From Spinacia oleracea (Eukaryota > Streptophyta > Magnoliopsida > Caryophyllales > Amaranthaceae): 64,000 nucleotides of DNA. The stretch covers positions 91,245,285-91,309,284 of the forward strand of contig NC_079488.1 of NCBI RefSeq assembly GCF_020520425.1, read 5' to 3'. Shown here piece after piece: positions 22,969 through 54,815 of this stretch (its first letter is position 1; each line of letters begins with the position of its first letter). The position numbers and the translations under genes were made by a program. A model generated the notes under the pieces. That model was given only the letters and a program-made list of their open reading frames with translations, did no database searches and was not told the origin of the DNA.

Positions 22969-23142
22969 TGTTTTTTTTGGTGTTACCACCCAATTCACCC
23001 TTAAGGCTAATCCGAATTCAAGGCGAGTTTTGAGTGAATAGGTTCAAATCCCTCCCAATTGTTGTTGCGGGAGATCGAACACGCAATCCTCTCTACCAAG
23101 TTCAGCCCCAATCACCACAATGAGAAAACATAACGCAATTGG
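22969..23142 (-). mobile_element. tRNA-derived SINE
   Basis: 174 bp, flanked by 14-bp duplications with one mismatch (ttggttgaatgcat at 22955-22968, ttggttgaatgtat at 23143-23156). On the minus strand the head has a tRNA-like A box region (gtggtgattgggg) and a B-box-like gtgttcgatctcc, then a body and a terminal A run. All are hallmarks of RNA-polymerase-III-derived retroposons. Confidence 0.75.
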
Positions 23143-23255
23143 TTGGTTGAATGTATGGTAATGAGAGAACATAATAGTGAGGGGAATGAGAGGATGGACA
23201 TTGAATATTGTTTTGGTCTTTTAAGTGGCAGCAAAATCAATGGGTGCCCGAGTAA

Positions 23256-24399
23256 GGAAAAATTACTTTAAATAATCCAACCTTTTGACCATTTTCCGTT
23301 AATAATCCAACCTTTTGATTATTATCTAATAATCTAACCTTTATACCCTATTAATTTTTATTGCACCTAAACCACTTGCAACCGGCACAACAAGTCATCA
23401 CCTTTATTTATTTATTTTTATTTATTCTAAAAAGAACCCATCCTTCCTCAAAACTGATTGCTGTATTTTTTTTCCTTTTTGATGGAATTATTTTATTTAT
23501 ATTTCTTAAAATTAATTTTACCTTTATGTAACAAAAAATTTCTCTCCATCCTTTTATTGTCTGTACCGCACCACCACCACAACCACTACCCAACCAATTA
23601 AACCAACCATCTTTCTCCTTCACCTCTCCTCCCCACCGTCTATTCTTCACCACCAACAAACAATCACTAACACCCAAAATCAACCACCACTGCTAATACC
23701 CCTCACCTCGGAATGTCCCTAGCTCTGTCACCACCATCAAAACCATCTACAAAGTGGGGCGGCAAAATCTAGCAGATATATAACCACACCCTCATCAAGA
23801 TCTACAAATCCGTTTCCTCATACTAAAATTTCAATTGAAATTCTCTTTAGTTATTTGAGTAATCCTTCATTAATTTTTTTACTAATCATAAAAAAAAAAT
23901 CAATAGAAATTTCACTAGTTGAAGAGGCATAACTTGTTGGTGATTGACAAGAAGAATAAAGAAGGAATGATGATGAAGCGGAAGAGGAGGAGTTGCGGTG
24001 GTGGATATAGGAGATGAGGAAGTTTTTTTTTTTTAATGTAATTCAAAGAAATAATATTAAAAATGAAAAAAATGGTTTTTATAATGGATTTGGTTAAGGG
24101 TTAGAGTTCTGGTGGAGGCCGCGACTAAACAAGGAGGAAGGGTAAAGAAAAGAAGAAAGAAAAAAACTAGAAAAAGGAAGAAGGTAAAGGGAAAAAAAAA
24201 ATATTAATTATTTTCTAATATAAAAATAACAAATGGTTGCATGACACGTATATAGGTGACCTGCTATACCGGGTTGGTGACTTGTTAGGTGCAATGAAAG
24301 TTAATGGGGTGCAAAGGTTAGATTATTAGATAATAATCCAAAGGTCGGATTATTAACAGAAAATCGTCGAAAGGTTGGATTATTTAAAGTAATTTTTCC
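23256..24399. mobile_element. Non-autonomous MULE-like element, copy 1
   Basis: 1144 bp with inverted ends of about 115 bp (ggaaaaattactttaaataa...), flanked by perfect 9-bp duplications CCCGAGTAA (23247-23255, 24400-24408). Each end repeats the motif aataatccaacc about three times. The interior has poly-purine stretches and no transposase. The same family recurs at 46956-47994 upstream of the malic enzyme gene. Long inverted ends and a 9-bp duplication place it in the Mutator superfamily. Confidence 0.9.
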
Positions 24400-24408
24400 C
24401 CCGAGTAA

Positions 24409-24938
24409 ATTCCAATTGCTAGTGTAAATAGGAGTTGCATCCAGCTCACTTTTTTTGCCTTTTTCTCTATCGGATGTCAATCTAGACAATCTTTACGTAT
24501 TGTCTATCGATTGTTGATGACAATTTATTTCTAGACAATCTTTACGTATTCTCTATAGGGTGGCTCATCACACAAGCTATAGGTAAACACAGCCTGATAA
24601 AGTAATATGTGGTAGCTCTTATGATAACCAACATTTTACATACAATTAATATGCCACCATTGGCGACTTTGGCGTCCTCTACAGTTCAAAGCCATGTTCC
24701 CAAAAACGGACTTGAAATGGAATGGAGAAGCAAGAATGGCATGAAATCACTACTACATCAGAATATAAGAGACCACAGTCCAAAGACAGTCGCTCCTTTC
24801 AAACAAGCAATACAATTATACAAATCGGAGAAGATGACAACTGTGTCGAAACTCGAAAGCCAGGCTTGCAGCGCCTGCTTCTCCAGTGTCTAATACAATA
24901 AGCATTTTCTCCTTTGCACTTAAATTATGGTTTCAGTG
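24409..24938 (-). other. 3' flank and probable 3' UTR of the malic enzyme gene
   Basis: On the minus strand this follows the TAG stop. A leader-free, moderately AT-rich stretch with no conserved frame runs to about 24600, where the transcript probably ends. A 27-bp phrase containing ctagacaatctttacgtatt occurs twice (about 24482 and 24533). No separate gene is seen. Confidence 0.5.
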
Positions 24939-46538
<21,600 letters not shown>

Positions 46539-46955
46539 TTTGGCTTTTGATTTTCTTCAATTTTTGCAGAATTTTCTACAAATTCAATGGAGAAGCGTCA
46601 CTGCTGCAGGGAGGAGAGAGAAAGAGTGTGAATCAGGGGACTTTATTTCAGATTGGAGGGAATATAAGAATCTTTCATACTGGATTGGGGGGAAATGGCG
46701 AGATGATCGTTTTAGTCAGACAATGTTCGTCATTTTTGGAAGATGGACCCAGCTGATGCTGTGGAATGTGCTAACACTCCCGGTTTCCAGTGAATAGCGA
46801 TTGTTGCGGTATATAGATTGGGCTCAATGTCCCAGTCGCACCACATTATTCTGTGTGTAGAACTGTAGATGAACCAAACAAAAACAACCAATAGTAGATC
46901 TCTAGATGCACACCAATGAACATTAGGAAACCCAAAAAAAAAATTTAATTAATTT
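46539..46955 (-). promoter_or_regulatory. Putative malic enzyme promoter and 5' UTR
   Basis: On the minus strand a TATATA box-like motif lies near 46810-46816, about 270 bp before the ATG. A pyrimidine-rich leader (ctttctctctcctccctgc) lies close to 46610-46630. The MULE-like element begins at 46956, so only about 420 bp separates it from the start codon. The TSS is inferred and not seen. Confidence 0.4.
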
Positions 46956-47994
46956 GGAAAAATAACTTTAAATAATCCAACCTTTCAACGATTTTTCGTT
47001 AATAATCCAACCTATCGATTATTATTTAATAAACTAACCTTTATACCCCCATCTACTTTTATTGCACCCATCAGGTAAAAAACCGGTGCAACAGGTCATC
47101 TGCCCACGTGGCATGTTGCCATTAATCCATTATAACATTTTTGTCTTTCCCTTTCTTTTGTCTTTTCTTTACTCTTCTATTCGGTTTCTCTCTCTTTTCC
47201 ATAACACCATAGAAATAGTCAGCCACCATGAAAATAGTCATCCACAAACTCCAAAATCTCCACTCTTAAACACATGACATAACCCATTTAAGCCACCTAA
47301 CGTCCTAACCCACTGTCGCTGCCGAACTCTTCCTCCAATCCACCCAAAACATAAACCATGACTTTTCCCCTCAATTTAATTTTCTTAATATCAATTTCTT
47401 ATACAAATTGTAAAAGTAGATTAAATTGATTGAAATTAAACACCAAATACTTGAATTCATGCCTAAATGCGTATAAGAATTGTTCAAAATTTGACTCACA
47501 TTGTTTGAACATGGACCCTAAATATTTCCCCAATTTGATTTCTGTTAGGCTTGTGAGAATGTGGGCTTTAGCAGCCAGTGTTGGAGGTTGGCAGTGGTTG
47601 TGGATGGAGTGTTTGTGACCCAGGTGAAGCAACAACGAGGAGAGGAATAAGTTGCAGGCGTGGACGGCGCCAATTCATAGAACCCAGGTGTTGGTGATTG
47701 TAGACGCGAACGACGGCAGTGGTTGTTGACGAGTGATGGATGCGGTGAAATTGGTCATATGGGGAAAGAGGATGATTTTCTTTTAAAAGTAATTAAATAA
47801 AAAATATTATTGTTTTTTTATTTTTTTTATTTTTTTTCTGAAAGTGGGAGGGCGACCTTGTTAGCAGGTAAGCGGTCATTTGGGTGCAATAAAAGTTGAC
47901 AGGGTATAAAGGTTGGATTATTAAATAATAATTGATAGGTTGGATTATTAGCGGAAAATCGTCGAAAGGTTGAATTATTAAAAGTAATTTTTCC
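46956..47994. mobile_element. Non-autonomous MULE-like element, copy 2
   Basis: 1039 bp with inverted ends of about 115 bp of the same family as 23256-24399 (ggaaaaataactttaaataa at the left). Perfect 9-bp duplications AATTAATTT flank it (46947-46955, 47995-48003). No transposase is present. It lies in the upstream region of the malic enzyme gene and could affect transcription. Confidence 0.9.
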
Positions 47995-48078
47995 AATTAA
48001 TTTTAATAAGCGGAGCCTAAACCCCGCTCAATTTACTACTCACCTGTCCTATCTAATTTTTAAGATACTCATGTCTTA

Positions 48079-48401
48079 AACCTGATCAAATGGCGGGCCG
48101 GACCGGATTCGGGCAGGGCCGTGGCATGAAAAATCAACCAGCTATGTCGGACCGGGACAAGATTGGGGCCAAAAAATTATGTCGAAAATCCGCTATTTCG
48201 AGTCTAAAGTACCGGGCTTTCTAGGATAATTTCGGGTCGGGCCAAATTTATAACTTAACAGTGTACTTTTATGTTTCCCAAACCCGCCCAAAAAATTTAA
48301 AAATTCGGGCCGGGCCGGGCTGCAGGGCTGGTCCCGAAAACCAGGCCGGAAAATTCTGCCCAAACCCGCAAAATTTCGGGTCGGGCTCATCTTGATCAGG
48401 T
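48079..48401. repeat. GC-rich repeat with cctgatca / tgatcagg ends
   Basis: About 320 bp of gggccgggcc-type sequence bounded by acctgatcaa and ttgatcaggt. The interior is partly self-complementary (cgggccggaccgg and similar). It is probably a degenerate MITE. No target duplication was found. Confidence 0.4.
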
Positions 48402-48561
48402 CTATCCTGTCTATATTACCTTCCTCTCTCCTCCATTTTTACCCCCATCTCACTCCTCAAACTGGGTAATAAATTTAGTTAATGTATTTTTAAACGTTAA
48501 AGAATTTGGTTCATAAATTTAAAAAAATTCATATATTAAAAAAATAATTTTTAAAAACTTA

Positions 48562-48684
48562 GACTTCTTCGTTTTGAGTTTGGTCCATAGACCATGGTAG
48601 AGACTTTGCGTTTTAAACTTTGTCCACGGTGGAACTTAAAACGCAAAAGTCTCTACCATGATTTAAGCTCAAAACAAAGAAGTC
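48562..48684. repeat. 123-bp foldback hairpin
   Basis: The left arm gacttcttcgttttgag...catggtagagactttgcg pairs with the right arm cgcaaaagtctctaccatg...ctcaaaacaaagaagtc, leaving a loop of about 19 bases and one asymmetric internal bulge. It may be a small foldback transposon or a precursor of small RNAs. The sequence does not say whether it is transcribed. Confidence 0.8.
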
Positions 48685-48740
48685 CGCGTGGTTAAACAAA
48701 AAAATGAATTTTAATTTATAATAATATTAATATTAATACG

Positions 48741-48742
<2 letters not shown>

Positions 48743-48797
<55 letters not shown>
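48743..48797. repeat. (AAT)n microsatellite
   Basis: About 18 uninterrupted AAT/TAA units. Confidence 0.95.
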
Positions 48798-48798
<1 letters not shown>

Positions 48799-48948
48799 TT
48801 AATTCTGGTGAAGTGACGGTGGTTTTGTGACGGAATCAGCGTTCAGTTTCTGGCAGTTTGGTGCGTTCAGTTTCAGAAAAGGTGTTCAGTTTCTAGCAAT
48901 TTCGTGCGTTGTTATCCGGCAGGTTCGAGTATAGTATTCAAGCGTTCA

Positions 48949-49024
48949 TTATCCGGCAGGTTCGTGTTCTCCGGTAGTGTGGAGTATTATCCGGCAGGTT
49001 CGTGTTCTCCGGTAGTGTGGAGTA
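48949..49024 (+). repeat. 38-bp tandem duplication upstream of the retroelement ORF
   Basis: Two perfect units beginning ttatccggcaggttcgtgtt (48949-48986, 48987-49024), preceded by a partial unit at about 48912. Tandem repeats of this sort are common in the 5' UTRs of plant retroelements. Confidence 0.9.
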
Positions 49025-49244
49025 TTGGCCGGCAGTCGGCAGCTTGTGTGTTGTGAGTCTTGTGGGTGTGTTTGGCAGTGGGTGCGTTGGTGTTGCTTTT
49101 TGGTGTTTGGCAGTGGTATCGTGGGTGTCGAGTGGTGTTTTACGTGGTTATTATTGAGTGTTGTATTTTGCATAGTGTTTATGAATTGTGGGCCGATTGG
49201 CAGTGGGGTTGGAGTTGTCAAAATCCATTTTCCATTTCTCCATA

Positions 49245-50281
49245 ATGCCTAATGGTGTGGTGCGTTTTCATTGTCATTTGTGGGTCTTAGTGGGTGTCAA
49301 GACGGCGGTGGAAATGGGCTTACTAAGAGCTCTTTGATCACTCATCTTCATGATCGTCATTGTAAGGGTGATGCTCAAGTGGTCACACGACACTCTCTAA
49401 CCACTGACTTGGCTATTTTTTCTGAAGCTGAGTTGACCTTCCGCCGTATGGGGATTTGGCTTTGTGGGGATTGTTTAAAGACGCATGCCTTTCGTGCTAA
49501 ATGTCGGCATGGTTCTGATTTTGTGGCCCTGCCTGTTGTTGAGGATGGTGTTGTTCGGTTTGTGCTCAATGGTTTTTCTAAACCGTGTCTTGCTTCTGAT
49601 GTTCGAATGGATACTGCGGTGCAAGAACAGGATTGTGTTTTTAACGTCACTCTTCTGGACAGATTGTTTTCTAAACGGCTTTGCACAGTGAAATCCATCC
49701 CTCCTAAATGTCGTTTGGGTTTTTCCCGGGTTTTGAGAGGCGCGCTTGATAGGGTTATTTCCAGGCTTGAGGGTGTCTCTTATTGGGTTAAACTTCTCGT
49801 GTTGCCTCTATGTATCCTTAAGACCTTTAGTCCGAGAAGTAATCGTGAGTGCACATCTGCAGTAAGGCGGCAACGGCAGGAGGAGAGCATTGTTAATGAT
49901 ATTCGTACTTGGAGTGAGCCGGGTGGTGATATGCTTCTTTTGCGGGAAGCTTTGGCAGCTGGATCCCCTACTTTGATGGACGCTGATGAGGGTCTTGATT
50001 TAGCAGAGCGTAATATCAAGCAGTGTCGTAGGAAGATTGGTGATGGCCATTACACTGCTGTTGTTCGTGTTCTTTCTTCTTCTGGCGTTGCGCCTTATAA
50101 TGAGGCCACTCTTGTGGATTTGCAGTCGAAACACCCTTCGTTTCCAGCTCCGTCCTTGCCTGATATTCATGTTGATGACCATCATCTCATGGCTACTTCT
50201 GCTGTTGTTTTGGACCGGATTAGGAGTTTTCCTCGTGGCACATCTTGTGGTACGAAAAAGTATAAATTCAAAGTTGTTTAA
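49245..50281 (+). pseudogene. 5' part of a non-LTR-type retroelement ORF, frameshifted and 3'-truncated
   Basis: An ATG at 49245 begins a short frame (MPNGVVRFHC). After about 49272 the continuing homology is in another frame, which is open from 49253 to the stop at 50281. It contains a cysteine/histidine cluster (THLHDRHC, CGDCLKTHAFRAKCRHG) resembling a zinc-finger region. Later phrases such as IPPKCRLGFSRVLRGALD, FSPRSNRECTSAVRRQRQEE and SFPRGTSCG I recognise, from general familiarity, as the region just before the reverse transcriptase in a plant retroelement family. Similarity ends abruptly after TSCG at about 50253, so the reverse transcriptase itself is missing. LINEs normally lose the 5' end, so loss of the 3' end is odd. 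Confidence 0.65.
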
Positions 50282-50700
50282 ACAATATTCAAATGAACTA
50301 AATTTGCGTATTACAATACAAAGTTAAGGATTATAGTGGTATACTTGTAGATCGATCTAAGAAAGTTAACCAAACCAGAATGACTTACCCGAGACTAATT
50401 TTTTGAAAAGACCTGAGCATAATTGAGTTAGTCAAATGCAACATAGTTTGAATTGAGTACAATTTTGATAAATGGACTTCTAGTATTAGTATATTTACCA
50501 TGTATTGTTATTTTAATTAACATTTCCACTTACCATGTACGTAGTATTATGTTAACATTAGAAATGGACTAACATTAAAAGTTAATTCATCGATATCATT
50601 TAAATTTATTATTAGATAAAAAAGTTATAATAATACAAAAATAAAATCATATTATAAAGGAAAAATGATTCAACTTTCCTCCGATATTATATTATGTAAT
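50282..50700. other. AT-rich spacer
   Basis: No gene, repeat structure or transposon end is recognisable here, apart from the truncation point of the retroelement at its left edge. Confidence 0.5.
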
Positions 50701-50701
50701 A

Positions 50702-51039
50702 CTCCCTCCATTCCTTTTTTATCTTCCTGTTTCTATAAATGTCGTTCCTATTTGATATTCCTGTTTCTATTTTTGGATATTACTTTTTACCATAAATTTT
50801 CCCACCATCCCTTATTTAATACATTCACATTTCCTCATCCACCTACCCAACCCCACTTTTATGATTTTTTTATTACCATATCTTCTCTCTCCTTCATTTC
50901 TTTATTACTTTTCTTCATTTATTTATTATTTCCTTTTTAACACTCAATCATTACTCTTACACTCAATCATTACAAGATTCCATTTTCTTATTTTCCACCC
51001 CAAACACCAAATAGGAAGATCATTTAGGAATGGAGGGAG
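50702..51039. mobile_element. 338-bp Stowaway MITE
   Basis: The ends ctccctccattcc and ggaatggagggag are perfect inverted repeats over 13 bp, flanked by TA (50700-50701, 51040-51041). The interior is T-rich on the plus strand and non-coding. Confidence 0.88.
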
Positions 51040-51136
51040 TAACATTTATGGTAATTGAATTATATTTTTATTTCATTTTTATCTTAGTTTCCTAAAAAGG
51101 CAATGTCCTTATTTTTTTTAATTAAAATAAAATAAA

Positions 51137-52432
51137 GGACAAATTGTTTTTTACCACCTAAAAAAAATCTAAAAATTGTTTTTTACCACCTAAAAATCTA
51201 AAAATTGTATTTTACCACCTAAAAAAAACTAAAAGTTGTGTTTTACCACCTAAAAGCGGGAAAATTAAAGAAACCGTTTTACCAACTACTCATGTGAGTG
51301 GCTTTGACTTGAAATCTGCTATTTCTACTGCTTGTTGATATGCTATTCTGCTGTTGCTTTGCATCTGCTATGTTGAATCTGCTATCTGTTGCTTCTTAGC
51401 TTTGATTTTGCTTTGCTATTTGCTGATTTGCTATGCTATGCTATGCTATGCTACGCTATTCTACTTGATTTGCTTCTGTTTTGCTTCAACAAGTTTATTT
51501 ATTAGAAACAAACAGACAAACTGAATTTTCTGTTAATAAGAGAGAAAATTTGGTTTTATTAGGCAAAATAATTTTCCGTTGATAAGAGAAACAAACAGGT
51601 TGTTATTTTCTTTTTATCCCATGATAATTGTCATTTCGATAGTTCAAGCACAAGTTCATTAGTTTTCCTAGCATAATTTTTACTTTCTGATGTACGAACG
51701 TTGCTTGCTTATCTGCTATGCTATGCTTTGCTATTTGCTACTGCTTATTTGCAGACATTATCCCCTATAATTGACATAAAAAAACGATACTAATTAGTTC
51801 ATAATAAATTCAATTAGCATTTTCTGACATTAATTTGAAAAAACAATTCATATTCAATAAATCCCCAATTCAAAATTGTTATGAACCCTAAATTTTATTT
51901 TCAATTTTAGGGGTTAACTTAAGTCATGGAATCATAAATTCGAAAAATTTCTTGACATACATCATGTTTCGGAATCACTTACACACACGAATTGGTTTAT
52001 TGACACAATTAACATCGTTTCAATTACTCATTACGAATTGATAAGATATTATTTTTGACACAAATAAAAAATACCTTAAATAATCTTTTGTATCTCCTTT
52101 GCAAAGATCAGAAAAAGTAATTGAATTTGAGAAATTTTATTTTCGTGAATTAATGGAGGAAATCTGGGTAAAAGATTTAGCAGAAGGGAAGAACACAAAG
52201 ACGGGGAAGAGAAGGCAACAAAGTAAATACATGGAATCGCGGGAATAAGTGAAAAAAAATCTGAAATATTACCGTTATCGTGGATCCATAAAACGGTTTC
52301 TTTAATTTCCCGTTCATAGGTGGTAAAATACAACTTTTACTTATTTTTTAGGTGGTAAAATACATTTTTTGTTTTTTTAGGTGGTAAAAAACAATTTTTG
52401 GACTTTTTTAGGTGGTAAAAAACAATTTGTCC
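51137..52432. mobile_element. MULE-like element with motif-repeat ends
   Basis: 1296 bp with inverted ends of about 150 bp (ggacaaattgttttttacca...), flanked by perfect 9-bp duplications TAAAATAAA (51128-51136, 52433-52441). Each end contains four copies of ttttaccacctaaaa spaced about 28-35 bp apart and closes on an inner gaaaccgtttt block. The interior has a degenerate gctat microsatellite (about 51425-51465) and no transposase. Confidence 0.88.
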
Positions 52433-52829
52433 TAAAATAAAATAATGTTTTGGTGGGAAAAAATTGCACCAGGAAGTGACATGTGACGTTTCTGGTGTCT
52501 GCTTTAGTATAACGTAATAGATAAGGTAATTTTTGTTATTGTTGATAAAGTAAGAATATAGCTAGACTTAAATTTCATCAAAAGAAATTTCACATCATTA
52601 GAATTTTAAAGAAGATAATAAAATTGAAAAATTGACCCGATATGAACTATTCCGTGCTAACTAACATGAGTCACTAGCTCCATCCATTGACTCCATCCAA
52701 ACTTGAACTAAAGATCCGGTTCATCAAGAAAAACAAGGACAATGTACTTCGTTGCGTTCAAAAGGATTGGTTCTTTTTCGTATTGTAAATCAGAAATCTT
52801 TCCCCATAGGATATATTTTTCAATGATAA

Positions 52830-54774
52830 CACTACTACAAAAAGTAGCTAAGAAACCACTAATAAGAAACCATTTAAAACACTTTAAAGGTATCTTATAT
52901 ATAGAAACCACATAATTTTAAAACATGGTTACTTAGAGAAGTAATAAGATACGAGACATTAAAGAAATATGGTTTCTTAGGAAAACATCAATGGCTTTTT
53001 AATAAAAGTAGACTAAAACATGTCGGTTCTGACCCCTCGGTTAAGTGGTAAAAAAAGAAATTTTTAAATTTATTTTTTATTTTGAAAAAGAAGTAAAAAA
53101 CAACCTAAACCTAAATCTAAACCATCAGGTTAGCCGCCATCCTCTCAGTCTCAATCTAAACTCTCAAACACTCATCTCTCTCTCATCCTCTCTGGTTCAC
53201 CGGGAAAGATCTCTCTCTCAATGTTGCAGTCATTTTCGGCTTTCTGTTTGATCATCTGAAAAGGTTGGTAGTAGTCCATACTAGATAGCATGACAATGAT
53301 TGGGTTTAAACTTGAAACTAATTGCAGTTTATAGAGATGCGGATGAAAAAATTGCATTCTTCGTTGTCATAGGAATTTACAAAAGTTTTGAATATTGTCA
53401 AGCTCAAGCTGGTTCCTCTTTAATTTCCCCTTTTCTTTTAATAACCGTTTCAATTTGCTGAGAAGTTTTGATTTTTTTAACTAGTTAGTAATAAACCACT
53501 CTTGGATTCCTTTCTATATTTTAAAATGATTTGTTTTTAAATTAAATTTAGGAATTGCATTGTAAATTTGATGATGTAAGATGGATGATCCTTTATTAAA
53601 GTGTTAATTTGGTTTGAAAGTAAATTCTTTTGAATCGATAATGGGAATTGGAAATAGATGTTGTTGAGTTTTTGGGCTGGGTAAACAAGGTTATACAACT
53701 GTAAAATACCAAATTACCAATGAACGCACCAATTTCTACTAAGCATTATTGTTCTCCAATAGTCCAATAGAATCATACGCCGTAGTAAACAATTTTGGTT
53801 TTATACTTATTATTTCTCGATTGCATGTTAAATTTTATGTTTAGTTATTTCTTTTGGTAATTAATTTGAGAACTTATTTCTGGACATAAGTTAATTTCTG
53901 GTTAAATAATTTACTGGGTAAATGTCATAATAAGCGTGAGACATTGTGAGATAGAGATGTCTATATTCTTTACTTCTTCGTTGGTACTTATATCTGATGG
54001 ATTTTCTGGATTATCTCTGTTTAAACGTCATGCAGGCCGGAGAATACAGACACAAGGGGAAGTGCAATGGTGCAGCACATACATCAGTTTCATATCCAGC
54101 CTCCGGAAGAGAGAGAAAATCAAAGGGACACGATGAGTCATTAGTTTATGTTCTTTTGATAATTAGTTAAATACTTAAATTAGTGGAGGTTAAGATTATA
54201 TTGAGCATCATCAAACTCAGATAGTCATATACTTCAGTATTTTTGAGATGGATGTATAATGTGTTATTGTATTTTCAATTTAATTACTTGGGTACTCCGT
54301 ATTAATTATGTAGATTAAGAACCCTGTATGAAATGAATGAAGTTTTTTTTGGAATTTATGTTTCGGAAGTTTTCTTTTCTTTTTATTATTTTGGCACTTT
54401 GTTACAATTAATCTTGCTATGGTAGTTTAATTGTAGATTATGGGCGGTTTATAAGGAAAATTAACTTCCAAAAAAATATTTTAAAAAAAAAATTAATGAT
54501 CAAAGAGACCACACTACTTACATATGAGATTTCTTTGTCTCCACCAAATAAACCTTTTTACATAAGAAAACTGGTTTCTTTGCCTTAATAATTTTGAAAA
54601 TTAAAGGCTTATAAGAAACCATGTTTCTTAAAAGTCTGGTTTTTCTGTTGAGTCTAACAAACCACACTAAAAGTATGGTTTCTTATGCAAAGAGACCATT
54701 GAGATATAAACCATACTATTTTTGGTTTCTTAGGCCAATTTAGTGTGGTTTCTTAGCCACTTTTTGTAGTAGTG
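52830..54774. mobile_element. Non-autonomous CACTA (En/Spm) element
   Basis: 1945 bp. Both ends read CACTACTACAAAAAGT(A/G)GCT inward, with a 3-bp TAA duplication (52827-52829, 54775-54777). Subterminal repeats of aagaaacca and its complement occur on both sides, as expected for transposase binding. No transposase frame is present. A segment at about 53160-53330 looks leader-like, and about 54030-54140 is a GC-richer, exon-like block. Confidence 0.92.
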
Positions 54775-54815
54775 TAAAGATTCAAATTGATTTTTCAATT
54801 AATTCAAAATGGTAG

